DNA of 14,765 nucleotides from Paramacrobiotus metropolitanus (Eukaryota; Tardigrada; Eutardigrada; Parachela; Macrobiotidae), in the NCBI RefSeq assembly GCF_019649055.1, contig NW_026570722.1, forward strand, positions 1-14,765, given 5' to 3'. The notes under the pieces were generated by a model. That model ran no database searches, was not told the DNA's origin, and worked only from the letters and a program-made list of their open reading frames with translations. Of this stretch, positions 1 through 7,834 are shown piece after piece. A program made the position numbers and the translations under genes. Every line of letters begins with the position of its first letter. Positions within the stretch are counted from its first letter, which is position 1.

Positions 1-11
1 CACAAACTCCT

Positions 12-575
12 CTTCTGTGCGGTTAAATCCTGTGATGAATAATTGATTGAGGCATTCCTGGTAGGCCTATGTGATACCTCTGAAATCGACGAAATTGACA
101 ACCCCGAGTGCACAATGGAACTCGAGCGGGGCGACACAGATCCTGATGTGTCTTCAATTTGATTTCAATTAACGCCTCGCTACGCAAAGAAAGCTTTCCG
201 AACTCAACTACCTGACGGGCGTGCTGCATCCGCGTCGATGGGCGAGACACTGTCGGCTGCAATTCATCATGTCGACGAACTGCTTTACTCCGGCAATATG
301 GCCGCAATGAAAGATGCCGGGACTTTGGTTTTGAGGGACGTCCAGAATGCCGCCGGAAGTCTGTGATTGATGGGCTCACATCGTATGCCGCTTTCCGATA
401 GATACTCGTGGAATCGTGTTATTGACAAGACCTGTCCTTTCGATAAGTTCCATGAAAAGTTGACTGTTTTAATGCATTGCTGTATGTGTGCTTGGTTCCA
501 GCTTTTTACCAATGTGTTATCACGTTCTTTCGGATCCGTGCGGGTCGAAGTAATTGTGCAAGAACGACGGTGACC
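12..575 (+). pseudogene. Inverted pseudogene copy of exon 5 (plus flanking introns) of the large gene
   Basis: The stretch matches the reverse complement of about 12165-11570 along its whole length. It covers the end of intron 4 (TGTGATGAATAATTGATT), all of exon 5, and the first ~100 nt of intron 5 (GCTGTATGTGTGCTTGGTTC and onward). In the exon 5 frame a Cys codon has become TGA at 160-162 and a second TGA replaces Cys at 364-366. Short deletions (about 30 and 12 nt) remove part of the Ala/Pro-rich linker and of the following helix. The donor GTAAGT has also changed. Retained introns show that the copy arose at DNA level rather than through RNA. It lies ~11 kb from the source, in opposite orientation. 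Confidence 0.88.
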
Positions 576-659
576 AAAGACTATATAAAGACTGCAGAGA
601 ATCAGAAGGCCATTTATTTGGCGAATGCCGCATAAAAGGATATTTGGGATGGTCACGTG

Positions 660-878
660 TAACCGTCCCGTTTATCACGTATAACCGTGATACGATTACA
701 CAAATGTCATTTTAACCGTGACACGGTGTTGTTTAATGATGCCGTTTTAGGTAAACAACACTGCAGTATAATTTGTCATCTCAGCACATCAGTGCTGCGC
801 AGGGCTGAATACAGCCATCTGCTTTTAAACTAAAAAATATCATCATCATGGCCGCTTACAAACATAGGAATACGATTT
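660..878 (+). repeat. Dispersed repeat, copy 1 (~200 bp, carries paired palindromes)
   Basis: This is homologous, in the same orientation, to 1718-1905. Shared blocks in order are a CGTCCCGT.TATCA start, two ACCGTG-type palindromes 31 bp apart, GAGGTAAACA / TAGGTAAACA, GTATAATTTGTCAT, TCAGC..A.TAGTGCTGC, ATATC/ATATTG..TCATCATG, CCGCT..AAACATA, and a final CGATTT. Differences are substitutions and short indels. No reading frame is conserved, so this is a non-coding repeat. Confidence 0.8.
684..727. repeat. Palindrome pair (684-696 degenerate, 715-727 perfect arms)
   Basis: Copies of ACCGTGNCACGGT, 31 bp apart, inside dispersed repeat copy 1. Confidence 0.85.
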
Positions 879-879
879 A

Positions 880-915
880 ACCATATCACGGTCTCAGTGT
901 GTTTAATGTCACGGT
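880..915. repeat. Degenerate palindrome pair (880-892, 903-915)
   Basis: Only the right arm (CACGGT) is intact in each copy. CACGGTCTCAG is repeated and followed by GTTTAATG both times. Confidence 0.6.
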
Positions 916-1033
916 CTCAGCTTGTTTAATGTAGCGTTAATATTGGTGGGTTTTCTCTCTTTAATGCAGAAGGCTATCAGCCGGCGCTTCGGCCTTCTGA
1001 TGATGTTGCCGCTACTCCGGCTATTCCCGCGCG

Positions 1034-1100
1034 TAACAAGGTACAACATGAAAGCCAATGGTCAGGATTTGGATGCTCGCGAAATTCCGCCACTAATCAC
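1034..1100 (-). pseudogene. Possible degenerate fragment of exon 6 (protease region)
   Basis: Sequence around 1036-1080 (AAGGTACAAC, GCCAATGGTCAGGATTTGGA) aligns by eye with 10928-10972 (AAGGTAACAAC, GCCAACGACCAGGATCTGGA), roughly three quarters identical over 44 positions. Weaker similarity continues to about 1100. The source segment covers the protease His region. This is a by-eye match only and could be chance over its weaker half. Confidence 0.4.
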
Positions 1101-1600
1101 AAAAATCCTTTGGCATCAAGCCCAAACCAAACAAAGTCTTCACGGCTTTGGATATATGTCTCAATTATGCACTATTTGGGTACAATTAGACTTTGTAAGA
1201 AGCGGGTCGGTATGTATTCTGAGTCTAGCCACTGCGCCACAAGGTGCTCTACGCTGACGCCAAGTTAGATTTTACACCGGGAGCGCCATGTCGTGTGTAT
1301 TTAATCAGACTGCAGCATTGAACGATTCGCAATATGAATTTATGCGGTATTAGTTCGGGGTGTTAATTTTTGTAGCGATTTCGTAGTGTTGTGGCTTGCA
1401 GAATACTGGTATAATACAATGGACGCCAAAATTGTCTTACACTTATGTAATCAACAAACTCGCGCAACCAAGCACTTTTCTGTACTCAAGCCAAATTTTT
1501 GACTGGCATTCGGGCTGCTGACATTTACACTCAAACAAGGTGTTCTTTATAAGATCTAAGAGATAATCCAGCCATCTAAAGTTTCTCGTAGGCATTGCAT
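1101..1600. other. No gene recognised
   Basis: There is no convincing exon chain, RNA gene or repeat. Frames are short and of mixed composition. The 111-residue open frame over 922-1257 starts in repeat-derived sequence and overlaps the possible exon 6 fragment, so it is not called a gene. Confidence 0.4.
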
Positions 1601-1602
1601 AG

Positions 1603-1743
1603 GATTTGCATCCGCGGTTTGGTTTCAGTTTTCACACAGAAATCTACGACAAACTAAAATGGCTCGATTTTCTCTTAGATCTCATGAAGGATGACCCGTT
1701 TGGTATTGAAATTCTTGAACGTCCCGTATATCAAGTACACCCG
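1603..1743 (+). other. Unrecognised open stretch, possible exon or decayed coding fragment
   Basis: A frame between TAG (1600-1602) and TGA (1744-1746) encodes 47 residues of protein-like composition (for example TEIYDKLKWLDFLLDLMKDD). It begins with no Met, and TTTGGTTTCAG just inside it could act as an acceptor. The same frame upstream of the TAG (from about 1567) also looks coding-like, so this may be a broken gene. The 3' end runs into the dispersed repeat at 1718. I do not recognise the family. Confidence 0.3.
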
Positions 1744-1905
1744 TGACACGGTAACCCGAATATCACTTTAACCGTGACACGGTATTTAATAGTGACGATT
1801 GAGGTAAACAAGTATAATTTGTCATTTCAGCGAATTAGTGCTGCACCGTGCTTAAAATTCAAAAATATTGTCATCATGACCGCTATAAACATAAGAATTC
1901 GATTT
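1718..1905 (+). repeat. Dispersed repeat, copy 2 (~190 bp, carries paired palindromes)
   Basis: This is a direct-orientation partner of 660-878, about 1.06 kb downstream. It holds two well-preserved palindromes (1740-1752 and 1771-1783, the second with perfect arms). It is somewhat shorter than copy 1 because of internal deletions. No terminal inverted repeats or target-site duplications were found by eye. Confidence 0.8.
1740..1783. repeat. Palindrome pair (1740-1752, 1771-1783)
   Basis: The second copy has perfect arms and the first has one mismatch; spacing is 31 bp. They lie at the start of dispersed repeat copy 2. Confidence 0.9.
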
Positions 1906-2005
1906 GAATTTAACAATCTGTAAACATGAAAACAACGAGCTTGACAGAAATATGACCTGTACTGCAGATGCGTTGCAAGTGATAGCCAGGTACTACTTCC
2001 TTGTG

Positions 2006-2386
2006 TTCGCCGGTAATGTAATAAAAGGCCTTCTGATTATCTTCATGCGGCTAATGTAGTCTTTGAAGGAAACCAACGCGTCACCGTTGGTCTTGGCACA
2101 CTAATCGAAAGACTTCTTATACTGATCCGAACAGCTCGACACACTTCACCGAATTCTTCCGATTAACTTTGAGAATCTTGTTCTGTAGAAGCATCTCACG
2201 CGAGCTTTTCAGAGGGCGATCTTCGCAGGTTACCAGTCTTATCCAAGAGATCGGAAGGGTTCGAATTCAATTCACGCAGAAAGATCTCCTTGTTGCTATA
2301 GAAGGTGTGGATGATCAAACTCATCAACTGGGCGATTTCCGCCTGAAACGCGAAGGTTTCCGCTGGTTCTGTTCGTGCTCTGGCAT
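2006..2386 (-). pseudogene. HSP90 pseudogene, internally deleted and frameshifted
   Basis: On the minus strand an ATG at 2386 leads, after a one-base frameshift, into the HSP90 N-terminal signature ([15 protein letters not shown], then [13 protein letters not shown] and NPSDLLDK, ending near 2238). The sequence then jumps to the middle-domain signature [13 protein letters not shown] (from about 2203), then VKCVELF and DQYKKSFD ending in TAG. It jumps again to GDALVSFKDYISRMK, and after a frameshift to DNQKAFYYITGE (ending near 2006). HSP90 normally runs about 700 aa, so most of the protein is missing, including most of the ATPase domain and the C-terminus. No intron is visible within the retained pieces, which would fit a decayed retrocopy. 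Several in-frame stops rule out function as HSP90. Confidence 0.88.
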
Positions 2387-2575
2387 TTTCGTTATGGCTT
2401 GGAACTTCTGAGTCACCTCTGACCGAAGAATATAGATATCGATAACCTGTACAGCCATATCGTCAGATAGAAAGCACGACCGTATCAAGTTTGATTTAAG
2501 GTACACCAATGATTTGCACAAAAATGTAGAACTAAAAATTATTTGAGTGAGTGCTTTGAGCGAAGCGTTGACAAC

Positions 2576-2708
2576 CAAAATTTCAGTCCACAAAATGTGC
2601 AGCGCAGTAGTGCGGTGCAGTGAAGTAGCACAGGCAAACCTCTTTGAACAGACTTGGCGCCGTTACGCGGAACAACCTGCAAAAAGTCTTCCAGCCGTTG
2701 CGCGGAGT
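2576..2708 (+). repeat. Inverted copy of the upstream region of the large gene
   Basis: This matches the reverse complement of 14580-14709. The best block (CAGCGCAGTAGTGCGGTGCA and flanks) is nearly identical over ~60 bases. The remainder is diverged but alignable and includes both CCGTTGCACGG-type palindromes. It is therefore a displaced copy of the sequence lying 140-270 bp upstream of the large gene's ATG, in the same orientation as the pseudogene at 12-575. Confidence 0.8.
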
Positions 2709-2825
2709 ACAGTGTGCATTCAAATTGCCGTTGCATATCAATTATACTTGTGGCAACGATACTCGGTTTTGCTGGGAAATCAAACAGTTTTGCAGAGAAA
2801 GCTTGAACTTGCTTGTGTATTTTAG

Positions 2826-2930
2826 CGATCTGCCAGAAGGATCGACATCTTCACATGTTCTTTTGGGTGTTGACGGCAAAGGCGAATGTCTAAATGTCTA
2901 ATAGGCGGCAAAGGACGCTGTGGCTGGTGC
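2826..2930 (-). pseudogene. Short fragment copied from exon 7 of the large gene
   Basis: Positions 2826-2888 match 9906-9968 with about one mismatch in the first 60 bases (both contain GATCTGCCAGAAGGATCGAC). After a ~35-bp deletion the match resumes as CAAAGGACGCTGTGGCTGGT. In the source this encodes the basic cluster near the start of exon 7. The fragment has the same orientation as the source and no coding context of its own. Its near-identity suggests a recent copy or gene conversion. Confidence 0.8.
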
Positions 2931-3258
2931 CGATTAAGGCTGCAATGCGGAAAAGGACGCAAAAGAAAACTACGGCAGAACGTCCATTGCTCGTGACACC
3001 GAGGCAGAAATTGTGGTTTTCCAAAAGTTTATCAGTTTGTGGGATTTCTATGTCTTTGCATAACAGTTGTAAGGGCCGCAGCTAGAAATGATCCTTTCGG
3101 AAGTGTTTTATAACGACCACAATTCCCGACCAGGATAGCATTGAGGAAGTGTTTTTGCTATGAATATTCTTTTTGTTTCAGTACAAAGTGGGTACTAGCG
3201 TGTGATACTTATTAAAGGTCTTGGACTTTTATAACGTAATAGTAGCGCAACTTTTTTT

Positions 3259-3297
3259 ACCGTGTCACGGTCATAGTTTTACAGACCGTGCCACGTG
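3259..3297. repeat. Palindrome pair (3259-3271 perfect arms, 3285-3297)
   Basis: ACCGTGTCACGGT is followed 26 bp later by ACCGTGCCACGTG. The site is intergenic. Confidence 0.85.
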
Positions 3298-3758
3298 CGT
3301 TCTCACTACAAGTGTGCGTTTCTGCATTTGCTATTAGGAATCATAGGTGAATTCTGCTCAAATTTGCACATGGAGCGCGTTTTCCGTTACAAAAACGATG
3401 CTATATTGAATTGTGAGTATGCATTTTGCATTATGCAGTACATGGTAGAGTAGAAATCAAAACCACGCAAATGCTCTTGAGATCGATGATTTCGGGTCTC
3501 AAATGCTCGCCAAGAGTTGAGCATTGCAGCTTAGTTGCAGGCAAATACAAATGACTGCGGAATTTTTGTGCTGAAATTTATGCGTTCAGATGCCCGAAAT
3601 TATCTAGTTTCAGTTGACAGCGTCACGGTTGAAACTGTCTTACCTTTAATAAGTATCGAACTAGGAATACAAACTAAGTACTTGAACGGATGGAGAATAA
3701 CCGGATGAAAAGACCGTTTCGCAGTCAGATTACGCATTGACGGCGATCGGATTTAATA

Positions 3759-3771
3759 ACCGTGACATGGC
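3759..3771. repeat. Single degenerate palindrome
   Basis: ACCGTGACATGGC, two arm mismatches, directly after ATTTAATA. Confidence 0.7.
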
Positions 3772-4018
3772 CTGATAGTATTTGTTGCAAATAGAAATTT
3801 ACTAGGCGGTCCGTATGTGTAAAAGCTTTGTCACTAGGTATTGCATTAAAAGCACTGCATAAATTTAAGACCGTTAATCACGCGAACTGCCTAACAATTT
3901 CGAAAGTGCATATGGGTCACCTCGAGATGAGTACATGCAAGCAAATCCAATTTGCTCTTAATAGGAAATTGCAAATAATTTAGAGTGGCACTTTGAAATA
4001 CAAGGACCCGAGCAATAC

Positions 4019-4241
4019 CTGAGCGATGCCATGCCGGATTATTAGCTGCTTCCACCTCGGTGGAAAAGGTAGCGGCATCTGCTTCGGCAACAGAGTGTAA
4101 CTGATATCCCGTTATCGTGGAATCCTCCGGCGGGTTCAGTAGCACACTAGGGTACGTCGTCATATTGCCCTGGACCTGGTCTGCGGGCCGAGCTATGGCC
4201 ACCCCCAGGCACAGGGAACAAAAAATCGCCAGTTGGAACAT
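4019..4241 (-). CDS. First coding exon of a probable small secreted protein (partial)
   Basis: The ATG at 4241-4239 opens a frame with a classic signal peptide (MFQLAIFCSLCLGVAIA, cut likely before RPADQ). About 57 mostly hydrophilic residues follow, with one N-glycosylation sequon (NMT). A donor (CAG|GTATTG) lies at 4019/4018 and leaves phase 1. The frame also stays open past the donor to a stop at 3891, so an unspliced form is possible. I could not choose a downstream exon: candidate acceptors at about 3893 and 3860 give only short tails. The gene diverges from the Ig/FN3 gene starting at 4643. The ATG also lies inside a small inverted repeat. No known family is recognised. Confidence 0.5.
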
Positions 4242-4250
4242 TTTCCAACT
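4231..4250 (-). repeat. Short inverted repeat around a start codon
   Basis: AGTTGGAA and TTCCAACT flank a 4-nt loop, placing the ATG of the secreted-protein gene in the hairpin loop. It could form in DNA or RNA, but its significance is unknown. Confidence 0.6.
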
Positions 4251-4642
4251 ACCATAAAAGCACATCAATTTACGAAACGAAAAAGAGAACCACAATTTCC
4301 TTCGATAACCAAAATTCCAATACGATAGAACTAGAATGAAGAGACCATAGAATGCCATGATATCTGAAAGCAAGTTAAAGCACCGACGTTGTAGTGACAG
4401 TTTGAGGCTCAAACTGCCACTCCAATGAAGAGACCATAGAATGCCATGATATCTGAAAGCAAGTTAAAGCACCGACGTTGTAGTGACAGTTTGAGGCTCA
4501 AACTGCCACTCCAATGAAGGTGCCGCACGTTTCCAGTGCTGCAAGTTTCCAGATCCTTAACGGATTCAGATATTTAGCTCTTCGCAAGTTTGTGAATTTT
4601 ATACTTGACTTTGGATTTGACTTGGAAGTTTGTGAGTTTACC
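4242..4642. promoter_or_regulatory. Divergent promoter interval between the secreted-protein gene and the Ig/FN3 gene
   Basis: About 400 bp separate the two divergent start codons, so both promoters and 5' untranslated regions should lie here. Nearly half of it is the exact 89-bp tandem duplication at 4335-4512. Each unit contains a 9-bp inverted repeat (CAGTTTGAG / CTCAAACTG, one-base gap). No TATA box or initiator can be assigned with confidence. Confidence 0.5.
4335..4512. repeat. Perfect 89-bp tandem duplication
   Basis: Units 4335-4423 and 4424-4512 are identical by eye over all 89 bases, and the first bases of a third unit (AATGAAG) follow at 4513. The unit includes CAGTTTGAGGCTCAAACTG, a 19-base near-perfect hairpin. 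Complete identity means a very recent duplication or an assembly artefact. Confidence 0.93.
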
Positions 4643-7405
4643 ATGAAGGTCTTCATTTTTTGGTTGTGGATTTGTGGTTTTGGTTGTGGATTTTTTGGTT
4701 GTGGATTTGGAGGGACTTGTGTTCAATGTGCTGTTGAAGAAACAGTGATGCGAGCTCCTCCTGGATCAGCTTCTGGTACGTCCGAATGCGCTTTCTGCTG
4801 TAGGAATGCTTGTTTGGTTTTCGCTATTTGAATCAACTGTTTGTATGGTCTTGGCGTATTTATTGCTTGTATACAAGTCTGAGTAAATGTAACTCTGCTG
4901 AACGAAGGCGTCCGCAAAATCAGACACAAAGTAAATAGATCGTCACCCAACAGCAGAACCGTTAAATCAGAGTCGAAGAAAATTAGAAATTGAAGATGGT
5001 ACTCTAACTTCTAAGTGGCTCTTCTTACTTCTAAGTTGAAATGCAGAAAGCTGAATTACAAGGGCTTTTTGTGTCAGTATCTCTGAGCTTTCGGATGCTC
5101 TATCATCAGCTTTACGCTCAATCTTTTGCAGCGGAAAATCATCTCAGATCTGCATACTGCTTTCATGATGAGCTGTGTCCCATTGTACAACGCCCCGACG
5201 TGCCGAAGGATGACCACGATCCGAGCATGAACGCGTTAGAGGTTATGGACATAAACTCAACCCAAGGTACTTGGAAGATCTTTTCGGACAGAGGGCTAAA
5301 GTTGACGGGCGAAGATTTTGAAGTGGATGATGGCGTTTTGATTCACCGCCGGTGAGTACGTATGGGACCGTATCCTATGGGCCTTTTATAAATTCGTGCC
5401 ATTTTTAGAGTTTGGAATCCCGCAGAATACGACTTTGTTGTAAAGTTTTATCACAATGGGACTATCGGGTTGAAGACGTCACTCCTGAAAGTTTTGGTAT
5501 TAATACCTCCTTCAGCGTGGATATTTCCATACTATCCTCGTATAGTCTTTGAAGGGAGCGAAACTAGTTTTCGCTGTGTCTACTCACCTTCGTTTCCGGG
5601 AAACATAGTATGGATGCACAACGAGCGGATACTGGATACTGAAAAAGATAAGAAGTATGTATTTGTTTGTGTAAGTTAACCGGCTCTTTCGCGGTCGCTA
5701 ATTGTAACAATGAATCCAATTGTAACAGATGATCTAGCTACTATAATTTACTGTGTTTGCCCATTTTGCGTTCGTTATCTCGCAATCCGTACCTAACAGC
5801 GATCCCGCTTCTTTTGCTGCAGTTTTTACCTACTCTTTGTACAGTTGTGCAAAAAACCCTGACACGGCTTTTTTCACGATTGCCCGTAGAACGGTTAGCT
5901 TTTGCGTAGACCGTGTCGCGGTCTTACAAAAGGTGTCTATAATCCTGGCTCGGATGCGAATCGTTAAGTTACTATTTGCATTTAACTCCAATGCAGTACA
6001 TGCTGTGTACTAGGCGAATTATTGAGTTCGTCGTATACGTTGTATTAGTAATTGCATCCAGTCTATGTGTCAATATGCGAGCGCACATTTAAACTAATTA
6101 ATAAATTATTGTAGATGTGCGCTCGCATATTAGGCTATTCGAAATTAAATCACACTATCACTCAACATTGTGAATTTTATTTACGATAGTGCCGTTAGTT
6201 ACCATCAACGGGAAACTACCTAATGACCGTTTGACGGAAATTGAATTTATGACCGTAACACGGTTGTTTTAGAGAAAGACCGGGACACGGTATATTTCTA
6301 GCCATTCTAAAATTTTTCTTTGCAGTTTCATCGTGGAGTTTGGTTCTGCGTCTGAAAAGTTGCACCGAATCTTTAAAGGACAGGTTTATTGGTATAATGA
6401 TGCATGGCTGACTATTGCAAAAACCCCTTTAAACGCCACCGGCAATTACACCTGCCTTCTAAACTATAGCGGCCTTAAACTACGCGCAGAAGACATTGCG
6501 GAGGTTACTGTCCTAGATCCTGAACTCTCCCGTCCGCGGATGCTAACTGCACTGGAAGATCCCAAAAGCAGCTTAACAGTAAAGTGGATGCCGCCAAAGT
6601 TATCCGTGACGCCCTTGAGATATCGTATTGAGCTGTACAGCGAAGCAGGACAGTTGATAGAAACCTCTTTGGTTGAGTGCGTCGATGATTGCTCTCATGT
6701 CGTGTTTGTAGGTGAGTTTGAAAGTTTGTGCACTTGATTCATTCATTCATTCATTCATGTATCAGGAGCAGACAACCCGTTTAACAGGACTTCAATGTCT
6801 GGTCGGTAAAAAATGCAGCGAAAAATTACAGAAGAGATTATTTAGACAGATCAATAGTTTTCAGAGCGAACTTGAAAAAGCTAAGATGTTTGTTATCTTT
6901 GACTATGCACTTTTGGCAATGATTTGAGTGCATAACATTCGTTACATATAGATGTGACGTACCAAAATTTTAATTTATAGACTTCTTCATGCGGAATCCT
7001 AATCGTTTTTGTGCTGCTGTGACAGCAGTATTTAAATCCGGAACTAATAATATAGAGGGATTCTCCACGAAATTGTGCTCTGGAGCTGAATTAGCCACCT
7101 CCGAAGAACCCTCTGTTAAGCCCTCCAGAACGCATTTTACCACCTCTGAAATCTTGCAATTGATTTGGAACTCCTCCAACGGCGCCTATGCGCCTATGCC
7201 GTTTACAACGGCCGGTGTTCTGGACGATCGAACTTTCAGTAATGACTCAATAGTGCAAGAGTTATGGAATAAATCGGTCGATATGAGCTTATTTAGCCGC
7301 GCTCATCCGTTGACTACCAGTAAAAGTACTTTGTATCCGGCATCTGTCGGAATTCTAATTATTTGTTTCCATTGCTTATTTGATGCCATTTTCAATGGGA
7401 TGTAG
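4643..7405 (+). CDS. Five-exon gene for a secreted or anchored Ig-Ig-FN3 protein (469 aa)
   Basis: Exons are 4643-4775, 5132-5351, 5409-5654, 6326-6711 and 6981-7405. Introns are GT-AG and all phases agree (1, 2, 2, 1). Residues 1 to ~23 form a Trp/Phe/Cys/Gly-rich signal peptide. A first, weakly Ig-like domain covers roughly 75-160 (EVDDGVLIHRRVWNPAEYDF region). A clear Ig domain spans about 170-290, with FRCVYSP (first Cys), IVWMH (Trp) and TGNYTCLL (second Cys); intron 3 splits it. An FN3 domain follows to about 365 (VKWMPP, RYRIELY, FCAAVTAVFKSG). A Ser/Thr-rich stalk leads to a C-terminal hydrophobic stretch (VGILIICFHCLF), which may be a GPI signal or a short membrane anchor. A cell-surface adhesion or signalling role is likely, but the partner is unknown. 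Internal ATGs at 4514 and 5041 are less likely starts: the first lacks a signal peptide and the second lies in intron 1. Confidence 0.82.
4661..4708 (+). repeat. TGGTTGTGGATTT repeats encoding the signal-peptide core
   Basis: Three copies of TGGTTGTGGATTT start at 4661, 4681 and 4696, in exon 1 of the Ig/FN3 gene. They encode the Trp/Cys/Gly/Phe core of its signal peptide, so the core appears to have grown from a simple-sequence repeat. Confidence 0.8.
5856..5922. repeat. Palindrome pair in intron 3 of the Ig/FN3 gene (5856-5868, 5910-5922)
   Basis: ACCCTGACACGGC and ACCGTGTCGCGGT, 54 bp apart. Confidence 0.8.
6072..6131. repeat. Perfect 17-bp inverted repeat with 26-nt AT-rich loop
   Basis: The arm at 6072-6088 (AATATGCGAGCGCACAT) is the exact reverse complement of 6115-6131. 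It lies in intron 3 of the Ig/FN3 gene. The hairpin may be the footprint of a small foldback element, or it may act as a structured intron element. No target-site duplication was seen around it. Confidence 0.9.
6252..6291. repeat. Second palindrome pair in intron 3 of the Ig/FN3 gene (6252-6264, 6279-6291)
   Basis: ACCGTAACACGGT and ACCGGGACACGGT, one mismatch each, 27 bp apart, ending ~35 nt before the exon 4 acceptor. Confidence 0.88.
6737..6758 (+). repeat. (ATTC)n microsatellite in intron 4 of the Ig/FN3 gene
   Basis: About five uninterrupted ATTC units begin ~25 nt after the exon 4 donor. Confidence 0.9.
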
Positions 7406-7439
7406 CAGCGATACCCGATTAATTGCGTTGCGTTGAGTT

Positions 7440-7534
7440 ACCGCAGCACAGTCCTAGAATGATTATGCCGTAACACGGTTGTCTGCGTTAAGTTACCGTG
7501 GCACGGTCGTTTAATGTTCAAGCCGTGACGCGGT
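7440..7534. repeat. Four-copy, evenly spaced palindrome array
   Basis: Copies at 7440-7452 (degenerate), 7467-7479, 7495-7507 (perfect arms) and 7522-7534 are spaced 27, 28 and 27 bp, with unrelated 14-15-nt spacers. The array sits exactly between the two copies of the Ig/FN3 gene's 3' end. Confidence 0.88.
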
Positions 7535-7535
7535 G

Positions 7536-7620
7536 ACATCTGTCGGAATTCTAATGATTTGTTCCCATTGCTTGTTTGATGCCATTTTCAATGGAATGTA
7601 ACGGCGTTGCCCGATTAATA
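7536..7620 (+). repeat. Duplicate of the 3' end of the Ig/FN3 gene's last exon
   Basis: Positions 7536-7620 repeat 7340-7424, which covers the last 21 codons, the stop and ~20 nt beyond. Differences are few: two are silent, the stop is TAA instead of TAG, and there are three amino-acid changes (one at the 5' edge, plus Ile to Met and Phe to Ser). The frame is intact (SVGILMICSHCLFDAIFNGM, then stop). The ~110 bp between the copies hold the four-palindrome array. No splice acceptor is evident immediately before the copy, so use as an alternative last exon is unproven. Confidence 0.88.
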
Positions 7621-7824
7621 GTACGTATTACTGCTGCATTCTCATTAGTTTGAGATTAATTCCGTTTAACCGAGGGTGGCACATCGTCGTTTAGTTTTGC
7701 TTCCACTTCAGCCATGGAATTATTTCCTGCTCAGTATTCCATTTTGTCGTACTTATTGTATCAGTTAGTGTAATCCGTGCACACAAACAGGCAAACTCTG
7801 CTTGACTGTAAAAATGATCCAGTG

Positions 7825-7830
7825 AATAAA
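7825..7830 (+). terminator. Polyadenylation signal AATAAA for the Ig/FN3 gene
   Basis: This is the only canonical AATAAA on the plus strand that I found between the stop at 7405 and 8409. Use implies a ~420-nt 3' untranslated region that includes the duplicated exon tail and the palindrome array. Confidence 0.45.
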
Positions 7831-7834
7831 GTGG

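Larger units (their letters stand above)
2931..4018. other. Intergenic stretch; possible 3' exons of the minus-strand secreted gene, not resolved
   Basis: The stretch contains palindromes at 3259-3271, 3285-3297 and 3759-3771 and a half site near 3621-3629. On the minus strand, acceptor-like sequences near 3893 and 3860 could serve the secreted-protein gene, but each gives only a short tail before a stop. A 63-residue frame at 2894-3085 starts within the copied exon 7 fragment and is probably not a gene. Confidence 0.4.

Noticed and set aside
12-575. A functional second gene copy at the left edge
   Set aside because: Two in-frame stops, several deletions and a lost donor make it a pseudogene.
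922-1257. 111-residue plus-strand open frame as a gene
   Set aside because: It begins in palindrome-derived sequence, its composition is not protein-like, and part of it aligns antisense to exon 6 of the large gene.
3891-4018. Unspliced extension of the secreted protein to the stop at 3891
   Set aside because: It is not excluded, but the CAG|GTATTG donor and the change in composition make splicing at 4019 more likely.
5041-5131. ATG at 5041 as the start of the Ig/FN3 gene
   Set aside because: It lacks a good signal peptide, whereas exon 1 at 4643-4775 supplies one and joins in phase at the acceptor TTTTGCAG before 5132.
7440-7534. CRISPR array
   Set aside because: Repeats are only 13 bp and degenerate, spacers are 14-15 nt, no cas genes are present, and the window is eukaryotic with spliced genes.
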